A DNA stretch of 64,000 nt from Erythrophleum ivorense (lineage: Eukaryota > Streptophyta > Magnoliopsida > Fabales > Fabaceae). Position numbers and translations under genes: made by a program. The DNA lies in assembly GCA_026724425.1 (NCBI GenBank), contig JAIUCV010000023.1, positions 5,027,958 through 5,091,957 of the forward strand. Direction: 5' to 3'. This document shows positions 48,739-60,870 of this stretch, one piece after another. Each line of letters starts with the position of its first letter. The first letter of the stretch is position 1. Under the pieces are notes generated by a model. That model did not search any database. It saw nothing but the letters and a program-made list of their open reading frames with translations, and was not told where the DNA came from.

Positions 48739-51700
48739 AATAGTTAATTTTAACCAATTCAATGCACACATAAATACCATGAGTAAATGTAATACATGTG
48801 GTGTAAGAATGCTATGTCTATGCATCATGTAAGTCTAATGCATCATATAGCATAAAAACTCATTCATTCTTTAGCCATGGCATCATCATAAACTTGTTAC
48901 ACTCAACTAATCTCAACCCAAAGCTAAGGAAGAGCTACTGCACTCAATTCCATGCCATAGCAAGCTAGGAGCTATAACATAAATCTTTCATACATATATA
49001 CTACTTGTATAACTCATTTGAAAAACATAATGAAACATTTCTCATGAAAGGATCAAGTAACAATACACACAAACATTTTAACTCATTTAGGCATTCAAAT
49101 GCATGCAAGAAAAGGAGATGAGGCTACCTTAGGACTTGTAGAAGCTCAAAATACCACTAACCCACTTCTTAGTTCACTTTCATTGGTTCTTCTTGACTTG
49201 ACACTCACAATTTGGTGAGTTTGAATTATCTTGGCATACAAACATCCATTCGTAAGGCAAATTGATCTATTAGAATCTATTCTAAGTCCTATTATTCTCA
49301 CTTAAACTAATTATAGTCTAACATGGAGTCTATGGCTATTTTAGGTCCAACAAAAGGCAACCTTGGTTTTTCACTTTCCAAATCCTAAACTTTTGTTTGT
49401 TACAAGTCTTATGGCTCTAAAGAAGCTCATTTGAATCATTATACAAATGATTAAAAAGGTCTAAAGTCATCTTGCTTCTTTAACCCAATTTAGGCCCTAA
49501 AAATTTAACTTTCATTCTAGAGCTCCTAAATTTAATCCAATAGTTTTATAATTATTTATTCATCATATCTAGGTCTCGAAATTCATTAGAACTCAAAAAA
49601 TACTCCCTAGGTGCTCCATCTATGCCTTGACCGAACCATCATCCATAAAGGGGCAATATTGAGTTTTGTTGCTTCCTTATTGGATTTTGATGAATATTCA
49701 TATTCCTTGGTCTATCTTTAGTTTAATGATACTTTCATATGGCTTAAACTAGGCTCCTTGAGTTCCATATCTCCTTAGGTGCAATTAAAACCCTTTCAAT
49801 ATCTTGAGTTATGTTACTTCTTTAATGATTCTAACTTCATATTCTTACTCTCCATGTCTCAAAACCTTAGTTCTTTTTTTTTTTATAGCTAAAATCCATC
49901 TTCCTTTTGATCCTTCTAGCGTTGGCTGAACCTAAGGAGATGAAGGAAAGTAAGAAAAAGCAACCATTCTATTAAGATGCATACATTATGCGAATCCTTG
50001 CTAGATAAAGTCTTGTGGTGCTAATGGTTTCTTCAAACTCTCTCCTCCTTCCAAAAGTTCAGCCACAAAAATGATTCTTTCAAGAACTCAAAATCATCTA
50101 TAGAAAGGGTTTAGAGAGGAGAAGAAGTTTTGTAAATGGAAAACCATAAAAAATGGCATAGTTTCTTACCTAGAGTGGCTTCCTCTTCACCTTCTTCTTC
50201 CCTTTTTTTTGTATGCCTTTGGTTTTGTTCCAGAATGCTCTAGGTTGGTTTTGAGGGGCTAGTGGCATGGGTGGCCTGATATAAGGGAGAAAGAATGGTT
50301 TTTATAAAAATTTCAAAATTCCTATTATGTCCTACAATTTTAACCGTTTTGTTTAGCCTCATTTTAAATCTTTTTTTAGAATTGTCTTTTCCATGTGAAA
50401 ATCTAGGTCCTATAGATTATTAAGAATGTTTGCTTTCAATTTTATGGGGTTTGAAATTATCCTGAATCGTTCAGTCAAAATTTAGGTCAATCAATAACCT
50501 AAAATGTACATTAGAAATGTTTTAGCCGTTTTGAGAGTTTCTTTGGTTTTTAGGGCCTTTGAGAACTCTGAAAAATTCAATTTTACCATTTAAAACCCCT
50601 TTCTTTGAGTTTCTAAAAAATTTCTCAAAATTATGATTTTGCTATTGCATTTCAATTCATTTCATTTAGCTTTTTTGGCTCCGATTTTCAATTATCTCTA
50701 GTTCCTTACCTTCATTTATAGATGCTCTGCTTATTAATCTAGCCTTAATTTACCTTATTTCATGTTATCATGGGGTTTCCTTTTTATAATTTGATCGATT
50801 TTGGTTCAGTTTTAAAAGAACTGGGTACGACAAAGCTTACTTGACCAAGCCAACACGATGGTCACCTTTTCCTATTGAATTTTCGCACATACAGGCAAAG
50901 CCACCAAAAACTCAACCTTAAAGATAAGTTTTATGAAGAAAAAGATCAAGAATGAAGGGGAAACACTTACACAATGAATACCCCAGTTTCATAAAACATT
51001 AAATGCTTGTTCCAACCACTAAAATCTAAGATTCTAAAATATGTCTCCAAAAATTCTTATATCTAAATTACCCAACCAAAAAGTCTAGCTTTAAGTTGCA
51101 TTATGGGTAGAAAGATATCACAAATAAAGGGGAAAATTATACCATACCTTAGTTTAGCTCCTCCAAAAATCCTAGATATACAAAATTATGATGCAAATGA
51201 TCACTAAACTAGTTTAGTTCAAAGTGTAAAGGAGAAGGAGTAGAACAAGTTTCCCTTTATCCATTTGAGCCAATTCATGCATTTTCCTTGTAGATTGGGG
51301 CTCTAAAGATGAAGAAACCATATTTTTCCTTTGCTCTTGTGTTTTTGTTCATCCAAGCATCCATTTTTTTGCTCGTTTGCATTTTTCAATGTGAATGAGG
51401 GAGGGAGTAAGTATTAGGGCTGATATAGTAAGTGATGTGGGCCAAGTGGTGGATCTAAGTCATAGGCTATCTGGTTCTTAATAGGCTTTAGCTTAATCTC
51501 CACTTTAGGGCCCTTTGATCTTGATTTATACTAACCTATAGGATTAATAGGCTTTAATAAAATTCCCTTAGGGCCACTTACTAATTTTCATTGAACTAAT
51601 TTAAGTTCAAAATAATAAAAATCTATTTTCTTATTAATTTCCTAAAAAAATTTATTTTTCACTAATAATTCCTTAATTATTTAATTTTTTCCAAATAAAT

Positions 51701-51822
51701 TCTTAATTTAATTATTTTCTTCCAAAATCCCTCATTTAGATTACTTTTCCTTAAGAAACCTTAATTTAATTATTTTTCCTCTATAATCCATGTTAAATCT
51801 TTTTGAATGTTATGGAAGAGGC

Positions 51823-53795
51823 TATAACATGCATTAGGTAAATATTTCTCTCCATTTGTGATATCATTTTGCTCAAACCTCATCTTGAAGTGTGATTTTG
51901 GTATGGTGGTTGATGTATAGGTGAAAATCTAATGAGCCCATCATTGAAATTGGGGATTTAGAGCAAGAGGCAAGTGTTTGAAACTTAAGGAAGCATAGGT
52001 AAGGTGAAACTTTATGATTTATAGTGTATTTGGTTAATAGGATTAAGGGTCCTATGGGATTAATGATTTTACGATTGTGTTCATGGTTGCTTTAGACTTG
52101 TGTTGCTTCTTAGAAGGTGTTGATAGCTAGTTAGAGAGTGGTAAAAATCATTTGAGGTAGCTAAGATTAATTCCATTCATATTTGTTTGAGTAAACATGT
52201 ATGGATGCTTTTACATGCATGTTGGTATTTATGTGATGGTATGTTCAAGTTTGGCTAATTGTTATATTTCATCATAGACCTTGTTAGTGTGTCCTAGCTA
52301 TATGTAGGAAGTAGTAGACCTTGCTAGTGTATCCTATCCATTAAGATTGATTGGCTAATGGCTATGTTATATAATACAGTAACGGTATTAATGTCAAACT
52401 TATTCAGTATGATTGTTTGAATATAACATGTTTTATGATTTTTGTATGTTGATCACTAATCTTGATTGTCTATATAAATGTGAATGGAATTGCTTATTGG
52501 TTACTGGGATAGATCTATGGTAAGGATAAGTAAGTCAAGAACTAACTAACTAGACTAAGCATATTTTGTTATAGCCAATATTTTGGTTTATATTTTGGTA
52601 ACTAGTAATTATCTCACAACTTGTGTTATGACATGCCAAGTGTAGGACTTCTTCTATTTTATGTTTTGTACATGTGAGGATAGCAATTAGGACCTTAGAA
52701 AATACTTTATTCTTTTGTAAAGAGATATCACATGTAATTATGGGTTACTTTGGAATTATCTTGTGGATGTTGATGGACATAAATATTTATTGCTATTTAG
52801 CTTTCATTCATGTTAGTCTCTAGCCTACTGGTCATGTATGAATGTCTTACAAATAATTTTATGATGGGTTGGGATAGTTGACGCAATGGTTGGTAGTTGG
52901 GTAGTTAGTGGTATAAGGAAGTCATTGAGTCAAATTTTGATTTGTAGAGGTTTAGGCCTTGGTACACCATTTTAAGGTTGGTCTTAGGTATTGAAATTTG
53001 ACCATATAGGTTAGAATGACTATGGTAGAGGTTAGAGTGAGTTTCGAATCATAGGGAGTTACTTTATGGCATTTTGGGAGGTCTTAGTGGAAATGTGTGC
53101 ATTTGGAGGGTTAGATAAATATTTCTTGAGGTAGTGAGCCTTAGCACATTGTTAGGTTCCTAGAAGATGTTTGTGAATGGGTTAGGAGTGTTGGATTTGC
53201 TAGGCGTTACTAGGCGTAGTTTACTAGAGGAGTTTTGGGGTTTCACCTTTGTGTAAAACTTAGATTGCTAATATTAGTATGACCAATTGATCAACCTAAG
53301 TGACTAGTCAATCAACTATCTCCAAGGATGCATGAGTTGCATTATGTGAACCACCAATAAACTAGGATCCAGTGACTAGTCAACTAGTAGGTTTCTAGGA
53401 TTAGGTGTCATTCTATAATATACTGATCAATCATTCGCTTGGGACCAGTCAACTGAGGTTCCTTTGATAGTCAACTGCTTTATAGGAAGTAGTTGACTGC
53501 CCTGCCTAGGTTTAGCCAATATTTTTAGTGTTACTCATGAGGCTTTTTAGTGGTTTTCTTAAAGGATTTTAAGGACTCCTAGCAATACTAAGGAGTTGAG
53601 AAACATTTGGTTATACGAAAAAGCTTATATGATAGTTATAAAGAAGGTGTGAATTAGAGATAGATTAATAATTCAAAGGTTTTACTTAATTCAAATTTCT
53701 TGTGTTTTTAATATTTATGTCTTAGCAAGGTCTTTGACTTACTTTATTAGTCTCTGACATATATTAGTTAGCCTATTATTACTTAAGGTGCTATA
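51823..53795 (+). mobile_element. LTR related to element G, opposite orientation
   Basis: Starts TATAACATGC and ends AAGGTGCTATA, the reverse of the TATAACACCTT end of the G LTRs. Shared blocks include 'aaacttaaggaagc' with 'tgaaactttat' (about 51980-52020), the repeated 'gaccttg(c/t)tagtgt' stretch (52270-52340), 'ggttactgggat' (52498) and the TAGTCAACTG-type repeats (53290-53500). It is nearly 1 kb shorter than the G LTRs, mostly missing the part near its start. No TSD was found, so it may be truncated. Confidence 0.75.
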
Positions 53796-56160
53796 ATAAG
53801 AGTCTAAATTTTATGTACCCTATTGAAAGGAATCAAAATCCATGTAATCAGATGGCTAGAAAATTTGTGTCACTTGATTAATGATTTTTAATTTTTTTGC
53901 AAAAAGAGAAAGAAAACAAAATTAATTTGATTTCATAAATAAAAGAAGTTGGAAAATTGATCAATGTGTTTTAATTTATGAAATCAACATAATCTCACTT
54001 TCTTTCTTTATTCATTTCCCCTCTTTTTCTCTTTTTTAGTTTTTTTTAAAATAAGATTTTATTTCTATTTCTTAAAAGAAAATGATTTACTCAAATTTTG
54101 AAGAAAATGTTTTTTTTTTCTATTTTTAAATTTTTAAATATTGTCTTTTATTTTGTTTTTAAAGAAATAGTTTTAAAAATTTTCATATTTTTTTTTGAAA
54201 GTTTCAATTATCTTTAACGTAAGCACTAGATCACATTTTGAAATTTCTATCCTTTTTCTATTTCCTTTTTAATTAAAATAAACTTTTTATTTATTTTCTT
54301 GTTTTTGAAGAAAAAAATATTCTCTTAATGATTAAAAAATTATATTTTTTAAGGTAAAACAAAGTCATTAGAACCCACTTTTTATTAATGAAATTCTTAT
54401 GCGTGAACTAACTAGCATTAGATAAAATATGAGGAGACAAAGGTCTCACAGGGAAACTCTAGAAATGGAAATTAAAATAAAATGAAAAAATAAAATATTA
54501 CAAATATACAACATTTTATGATTGCATGTGCTTGTGTTCAATTAGGTAACAATTTTATTCAAATATATTTACAAGTACTAATAAAATGCAGAACTAGTCA
54601 TAGTCATTTCTCCTATTGGCCAAAATAAAAATGTAATAGTCACTTTTCCTTATTTTCCTTTGGCCTCCTTCTAGGAATTCTCAAATATCCCTTCCATCTA
54701 TTCATGTAATTTTCCATGCCTTGATAGTAGTGAAAAAAAATAGACAAAAAGTTAAAATTTATCATGAAGCATCACAAATAAAAATAAAAATAAAATGAAT
54801 GCCACTTAATAAAGTCAAGCAAATAGGGTCTTGAATTATTAACTTGCAACATAATTTCAAGGAACATGTTTAAACTAGACGTGCAATCAAAGATGACAAG
54901 ACATGCTAAACACCAATTTTCTAGCCCATTAAGTATTAGATTCTTGCCTTGAGCAAAGATAATTTTGGCATCAATTTCAAACTACAAAGCAAGATCAAAC
55001 CATAATCATTATCTTAGGGCAACATACATTTTTTTAACTTAGCATTCTAGATCAAAACTATGTTTAAAAGCAAGGCTAATTGATAACAAAGTCAATAGGA
55101 CAATAAGCATCATGTTAACCTATAATATTGGCATAGAAATTAGGTAAAAAGCCAAGATTAAACCATACTAAGATAAAGGAACAACAACATCATGTTAACC
55201 AAGATTTTTGGCACTAAAATAGAGTTAGAAAAAGCAAGGTCAAAGCATGTTAAGAATCTTAGGATAGCAAGCATGATTTCAACTTAGAATTTAAACTAGA
55301 ACCAAAATCAAACCAAGCTAAAAATTTTAGGATAGAAGGTATTATTAGCTTAACATCATAGCAGCTAATTAAGCTCAAAAGCAAGATTAAAATGCCATAG
55401 AAAAGCTAGCATCACCTAGCTTAGCATTTTATGAAAAAGCTAAACTAAAAATTTAGGCTCAACCAAGGTAGGAGCAAAAGGATAATAGTTCTATGTGAGA
55501 CTAACCTTGAAACTAGATAATAAACACAAAAACCAACTAAGCTTATGTACACCATCGTTATTCTAATTACACATAATCGTGAGGTCAACTAATGCAAGTG
55601 CATATTGGTAAAATTTCCTTCAACATTCTACCATTGCTCTGTAAATGCAATCAATGAATAAGAAATAACTTCAAACTTTCTTGTTTATAATCATTATTTT
55701 TATTTTCTTCTTTTTGCTTATAAAGTAACTGGACTTGAATACATACAATCCTTCACACAAGTTCAAGAAATCAATAAGAGCAATTTAATCTTAAAATCCT
55801 TTATATAGGAAATTTACAACATAGCAAGATGTATGCCTAAAGTCTTATATCCTAAATTCTATTTGTAGAATTGTAGAAGTGTGCATGAAGAGCTAAATCC
55901 AAAATGCAACAACAACCACAGTCAGACTAATTCTTCCTAAATTTTGCACACATTACCTAGATTATAATAGATGACATATGTAAAGCTTTATTCTCTTATG
56001 TTCTCAAGAACCATTCAACTTTTAAAACCAACCTATCTAAATAATAACAAATCATAGAAACATAGAGAAAAAGCCAAAACTTAAGTAGACTTACAATAAG
56101 AACATAATCAAATTAAGAAGCATAATGACTCTAGAATTGCTATTCTTTGGGTTTATCCAG
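53796..56160. other. AT-rich stretch with decayed short repeats
   Basis: 53880-54380 is A/T homopolymer-rich with no coding motif. 54960-55490 holds about seven diverged units of near 60-75 bp, with AAAGCAAGATTAAACCAT-like and AACATCATGTTAACCTA-like words. No element ends were found. The last 30 bases lead into the gypsy fragment at 56163. Confidence 0.55.
54960..55490. repeat. Diverged 60-75-bp tandem units
   Basis: Words such as AGCAAG(A/G)T(C/T)AAA, TTAGGATAG and CATCATGTTAACC return in the same order several times (for example near 54980, 55065, 55150, 55240 and 55310), with many differences. Possibly an old minisatellite within an LTR. Confidence 0.55.
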
Positions 56161-56162
56161 TG

Positions 56163-56612
56163 TTGTTGAGGAGGATAAAGTACATGTTGTTAAAGAGTGG
56201 CCAATACCCAAAAAAGTAAGTGAAGTACAAATTTTCCATGGTATGCAACTTTCTATTTTTGATTTATTCACCACTTTAGTAGGATCAAGGCTCCCATTAC
56301 CAACCTCTTAAAGAAAGGCAAGTTTCAATGGAATGAAGATGCAAAGGGTAGTCTCAATGCCATCAAGGAGAAACTCACTAGTGCTCTAGCCTTAGCCTTG
56401 CATAGCTTTGATAAGGCTTTTGAAATAGAGTGTGATGCTATTAAAGTGGGCATTTGAGTTGTGCTATCCCAAGAGAAGTGATCAATAGCTTTCTTTAGCG
56501 AGAAGTTGAGTGAAGCATGACTAAAGTGGTCTACATATGATAAGAAGTTTTATGCAATTATATGAGCTTTAAAGCATTATAAGCATTGCCTTATCAAAAT
56601 GGAATTTGTCCT
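56163..56612 (+). pseudogene. gypsy RT/RNase H fragment
   Basis: The end of reverse transcriptase and the start of RNase H from a second gypsy lineage. It reads EDKVHVVKEWPIPKKVSEV and, after a frameshift, LLKKGKFQWNEDAKGSL and AIKEKLTSALALALHSFDKAF. Next come EIECDAIKVGI, FFSEKLSEA, STYDKKFYAII and LIKMEFVL, where it is cut at 56612. The RNase H aspartate region reads ECDAIKVGI. Stops fall after VGI, after QEK, after SEA and after AII. The cut coincides with the first base of the TRIM-like array, and the rest of RNase H is not seen on the other side. Confidence 0.9.
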
Positions 56613-56965
56613 TGACACAATGAAGCACATGTAAAAGTGGAAGAACATATTCTCTAATGCAAATGAGAAACAAAACTTTAGTGAGAATAATTTATTTATT
56701 CCTAAGGAATTCAAAATAACATCATATGGTATTTAGAGGAAACAATAGCCAATTCTAATAAATAAGGAAATAAATCATAATTAAGATGAATAAAATCTAA
56801 TTAATAGGAAATAAAATAAATGCCACAAAATAGGAAAGTAATTAAAAAGGCTCTGAAACATGCAAAAATGAGGCATTTTGGACTATCAGAGCTAGATTGT
56901 CTATTTAAGAGTGTAGGAGTGGGCCTACCAATTGGCTGATCATGTACTGTATCTTATCTGGTACA
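56613..56965 (-). repeat. Array LTR 1 (353 bp)
   Basis: TGACACAATGAAGC...CTGGTACA on +. It abuts the gypsy RNase H fragment. GTCCT at 56608-56612 would be the left TSD. Confidence 0.75.
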
Positions 56966-57229
56966 TGGCTTCTTATAATCCTTTTCCTTGTTGGTGCCTA
57001 TGCCCAAAGTATTAAATCAATTCACCATCTCTTCAAAGTGTTTCTTTAGACATAAGAATTAGTGATCTTTTTACCACTGTAGTCGTTGCTCTAAAGCTTT
57101 AAATGCCACCTTAAGATCCATCCTAGATCACAAGGTTTCAATCCCTTGGACTTTGCCAAGAGGATTGTCGCTTGCTGTAATTGTTCCACTTATAGTCAGA
57201 GTAGACAAACTAACTAGCTTGGATACCAA

Positions 57230-57594
57230 CTAATGCAACGAAGCACACGTAAAAGTGGAAGAACACGTTTTCAAATGCAAAACACAAATACGAAATAAAG
57301 TTAGAGTCAAAATAATTTTTTTATTACTAAATGTTTCAAAATAACATCATAAGGTATCTATAGGAAACAAGAGTCAACCCTAATAAATATGAAAATAAAT
57401 CCTAACTAAGAGAAAATAAAAGCTAATCAATAGGAAATAAAAAAAGCCACAAAATAGGAAAGTAATTATAACAGCTTTGAAACATGCAAAAATAAGGAAT
57501 TTTAGACATTAAAGCTAAGTCAACTCATCTATATAAGAGTGCAGCAATGAGCCTACTGATTGGCTTATCGTAAAAAAGTATATTATCCAGTACA
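57230..57594 (-). repeat. Array LTR 2 (365 bp)
   Basis: Starts within AACTAATGCAACGAAGC and ends CCAGTACA. On its left, GCTTGGATACCAA is the decayed primer site read on +. On its right, the minus strand has GGAAAGGGATTACAAGGGA as purine tract. Confidence 0.75.
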
Positions 57595-57859
57595 TTGTCC
57601 CTTGTAATCCCTTTCCTTGTTGATGTCCATGCTCAGAGCATTAAATTGATTAGCCAACTCTTTAAAGTGCCTCTTTAGACATTAAAATTGGTTTTCAATT
57701 TGCTGCCCTAGTTGTTACACTAAAGCTTTAAGCACCACCTTAAAATCCATCTCAAATTATGAGGTCTCAATCCCCTAATCTCTGCCACAAGAACTAAAAC
57801 CTATTGTAATTGTTTCACTTACCATTAGAATAGATGAGCTAACTTGCTTTGATAACAAC

Positions 57860-58224
57860 TGATGTTGTGACACATGCTTGAAAATGGAAGATAACATTCT
57901 CAAATGTAAAATGCAAACAAGAAACCAAACATGAGTTGAAATAATTTCTTTTTTTGTTAAGTGATTCAAAATAACATCATATGGTATTTATAAGAAATAA
58001 TAGTCAACCTTAATAAATAAAGGAAAAACTGTAATTAAGAAAGAATAAACGCTAATTAATATGAAATAAAATAAATGCCACAAAATAGTAAAGTAACTTA
58101 AATAGCTTTGAAGCATGTGAAAATAAAGTTTCTTAACTATTATAACTAGGTTAACTCATATATGCTAGTGTCTAAGAGCGAGTATACTGACTAGCTAACT
58201 GTGAGCTATATCTACTTTTATACA
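57860..58224 (-). repeat. Array LTR 3 (365 bp)
   Basis: TGATGTTGTGACACATGC...TTTATACA on +. The neighbouring primer-like word is GCTTTGATAACAAC. Confidence 0.75.
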
Positions 58225-58465
58225 TGGCCACTCGTAATCCTTCTTGTTGACAATCAGAGTATCAAATCAATCTGCCATTTATTCAAAGTGCCTTTCTAGA
58301 AACTAGAATAAGTGATTTATTTGCTACTCTAGTTATTGCTTTATAGCTCTAAGTGCCACCTTAAGATCTAACCCAAATTATGAAGTCTCCGTCACTTAGT
58401 CTCTGCCATGAAAACCACCGTATGCTATAATTAGTTCACCTACCATCAGAATAAATGAGCTGATT

Positions 58466-58479
58466 GGCTCTAATACCAA
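58466..58479 (-). promoter_or_regulatory. Primer binding site in the array, tRNA-Met type
   Basis: GGCTCTAATACCAA on +, which is TTGGTATTAGAGCC on the minus strand, one base from the initiator tRNA-Met site TTGGTATCAGAGCC. It sits two bases from the end of array LTR 4. Confidence 0.8.
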
Positions 58480-58480
58480 C

Positions 58481-58841
58481 TGGCATAACGAAGCATTGGT
58501 AAAATTGGAAGAACAACATACTTAAATGCAAAATACAAACAAGAAACAAAGCTTGAGTCAAAATAATTTCTTTATTGCTAAGTAATTCCAAACAACATTA
58601 TAGGTTGTTTGTAGGAAACAATAGTCAACCTTAATAAAGAAGGAAATAAATCCTAATTAAGAGAAAATAAAAACAAATTAATAGGGAATAAAATAAACAC
58701 CATAAAATAAGAAATAACTAAAATTACTCTTAAACATACAAAAGCAAGGACTTTTGGATAACAACTAAGTAGACTAATCTATGTTGATGTGCAGGAGTGG
58801 GCCTATTGATTAGTTTATTGCAAGAAGTATCTTTTCCAGCA
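58481..58841 (-). repeat. Array LTR 4 (361 bp)
   Basis: TGGCATAACGAAGC...TTCCAGCA on +. Its primer site is the best preserved of the array. Confidence 0.75.
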
Positions 58842-59098
58842 TGTGGTCTTTGGTTTTTCTTGTTGGCGACCATGCTCAAAGCATCAAATCAATTTGCCAT
58901 CTCTTTGAAGTGCCTCTTGAGATACCAAAATTAGTTGTCTATTTGTTACATCAATCATTAGTCCATAGCTCTAAGCACAACCTTAGGATTCATCTCAAAC
59001 CAAGAGGTCTTAGTCCTTTAGTCTTTACCATGAGAATTGTTGCCTACTATAACCATTGCACCTGCCTTCAAAGTAGATGAATTGACCAGCTACTAATT

Positions 59099-59381
59099 AA
59101 TGCTACAAAGCATGTATAAAAGTGGAAGAAAACATTTTCAAATGCAAAACACAAATATGAAACATAACTTGAGTCAGAATAATTTCTTTATTACCAAGTA
59201 TTTCGAAATAACATCATAAGCTATTTATATGAAATAATAGCCAACCTTAATAAGTAAGAAGATAAATCCTAATTAAAAGAGTATAAAAGCTAATTAATAG
59301 GAAATAAAATAAACACCACAAAGTAGGAAAGTAATTAAACAGCTCTGAAACATGTGAAAATGAGGGATTTAGGATTACTAA
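59099..59381 (-). repeat. Array LTR 5, truncated
   Basis: Begins AATGCTACAAAGCATG, collinear with the other array LTRs up to the GAGGGATTTAGGATTACTAA region. It is then replaced by TGTCACACC of the next element. Confidence 0.75.
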
Positions 59382-60870
59382 TGTCACACCTACACTTAGC
59401 ATATGCTATAACTAATAGTGTGGAAGGATCTTGTACTATTAACAAAAGACCCTATCGATAAGGTTTTGAATTCTATAGGGTAAAATTCAAGATCTTGTCA
59501 ATAAGATCTTAGACCTAGGAGATCTACATTGACCCATCTAGGGGATTTCTATCTTATACATATAGAAAAACATATTCAAGCTCTGATTCTCTAATTTCCA
59601 TACAATTTTGCGCCACAATAGTAAGAGACAAAAGCTACTATAGTCACAATTTCACTACATTTCCAAGCCTATTTTTGTGAAATTTTTTTTGCCTATCAAA
59701 TGACATCCAAAAATTACAAAAATTGGTAGAATGACTCCTTACTATGTTAATTATAAACCACAAAGACAGTTTTTAAGAATTCCCAAGGATAGCCCCCAAA
59801 CCCCTACTGTTTAGGCCATTACCTTAGTTAAGCTCGCTATACATTATCCATTCTATTTCTGACCTTGTTACCCTACCAAAATGAGTTCAGAAAATTCTAA
59901 GACTTTTCAGATCTAAAATTATATGTTTTAGCTACCTTCCCACCAAATTTCATGTGGTAATTCCTTCATTTACCTATTTAACAAGATTTATTATGGAATC
60001 AGCTCCAAGTTATCTCATACAGAAGCTAAGTTCTAGTAGACGTCATTTCTCTGATCCAGCATATTCTAACGATCTTACAACTCTCTAGACCTCTAGTCCA
60101 AAGGATGAAAGACTCATTATAAACTTTAGGTACACAATTTTTATGATAGTCATAATCAGTTTCGTGCAAAACAGTAATTAAAGATACTTTTCCATATGAA
60201 GCAACATTGTGGCTAGTCATCGCTGTCAGCTTACTTAAAAAGTTATACACACATAATTGTCCTAAAAATACACCATAGGAAATTACAACAACTTTATATA
60301 CAAAAATCATGCTCTAGCATTTTTCATTACATAGAGGATTTACAGAATTGGTCATAGGAATAACACATTAGTCTACTAATCTGCTTGTCTAGTTTCTGCT
60401 TGCTTGGCTTCGTCTATGGTATAACTAACACCTAAAAATAGTTAGCTTAATAATGAGATAAAATCCCAATAGATAACAATGTATTCCAAGTATACACACA
60501 TAAACAACACTGAATAAAAACCAATGTAGATCCAATGCACACTTCTGTGTAAGAGCATGTAAATCCTAGATAATAGCATGCATTCATTCATTAGGCTATT
60601 ATACTTCGGTCATTGGCCAATAACAGTGATCTCATACTCATGAGAGTCACTTTAGTGGGCATATATGCAACTGTACATAGTATAAAATTTCAGGAATCAT
60701 TCAGTGCAATTATGTATGTAAACTGACAAAATACAATGTTAACTACCTATTTCGTTATCATTGTTCTGTCAAGTTACTATGTATCCCTTGTTGTTCTGAT
60801 TGTTCCCCTAAAATTCCAGTAATGCATTACCATAAATAAGAGCTATTAATGATTAAACTTAAGTTAAAAC
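59382..60870 (-). mobile_element. LTR fragment beginning TGTCACACC
   Basis: The left end TGTCACACCTACACTT has the form of the 3' end of long LTRs read backwards (compare TGTGACACC at 44115). 'gagataaaatcccaatagataac' near 60455 is the conserved hairpin region inverted, and 'ggtcattggccaataac' near 60610 matches a block of the G LTRs. The right end is not found. ACTAA occurs at 59377-59381 and 60869-60873, but the sequence before the second copy does not end in CA. No coding remains. Confidence 0.6.

Larger units (their letters stand above)
44082..50832 (-). mobile_element. Solo LTR, family 1 copy E, carrying copy D
   Basis: On + it reads TGTTATACTTAG...GGGTACGACA. The flanks are GAGCT (44077-44081) and AAGCT (50833-50837), a 5-bp TSD with one transition. 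The empty site in the other G LTR reads AAGCT at 22005-22009. Without copy D it is about 3275 bp. It contains only LTR sequence, with the hairpin at 48720-48738. Confidence 0.88.
17700..51814 (-). mobile_element. Nested Ty3/gypsy element G (34 kb with insertions)
   Basis: A complete but dead gypsy element on the minus strand. The left (3') LTR is 17700-27811, the internal region 27812-41875, and the right (5') LTR 41876-51814. GAAGA flanks it at 17695-17699 and 51815-51819. A polypurine tract (27812-27827) and a decayed primer site (41862-41875) lie at the correct LTR edges. LTR ends read TATAAC...GTTATA, which suggests TG/CA ends changed by transitions. Without nested insertions the LTRs are about 2922 and 2868 bp, and the internal part is about 4.1 kb, short because gag and protease are partly deleted. 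The pol order protease-RT-RNase H-integrase and the long LTRs suggest a Tekay/Del-type chromovirus. The lineage is inference. Confidence 0.9.
41876..51814 (-). repeat. 5' LTR of element G, carrying two insertions
   Basis: Begins TATAACGCCTTAAGACAATA, collinear with 17700 onward. Without the MITE (42271-42582) and the nested solo LTRs (44082-50832) it is about 2868 bp. It ends ATGTTATG next to the right TSD GAAGA. The two LTRs of G differ at many sites and by small indels, so G is old. Confidence 0.9.
56613..59381 (-). mobile_element. Tandem TRIM-like array: five LTRs, four internal regions
   Basis: Four and a half units with periods of about 618, 629, 621 and 617 bp, measured at the repeated GGAAG word (56643, 57261, 57890, 58511, 59128). 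On the minus strand each unit reads as a TG...CA LTR of about 353-365 bp, a primer-site-like GTTGGTATTAGAGCC, an internal part of about 265 bp without coding capacity, and a purine-rich tract before the next LTR. That is the layout of a TRIM (terminal-repeat retrotransposon in miniature). The left end falls exactly at an LTR end (TGACACAATG). The right end is cut inside the fifth LTR by another LTR at 59382. Confidence 0.82.

Noticed and set aside
51815..51822. TSD for the LTR at 51823-53795
   Set aside because: The bases before 51823 (GAGGC) and after 53795 (ATAAG) do not match. GAAGA here belongs to element G.
57525..57545. TATA-like CTATATAAGAG in the array as sign of a + strand promoter
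   Set aside because: Primer site and purine tract place the units on the minus strand. The word is not kept in all units and can arise by chance in AT-rich DNA.
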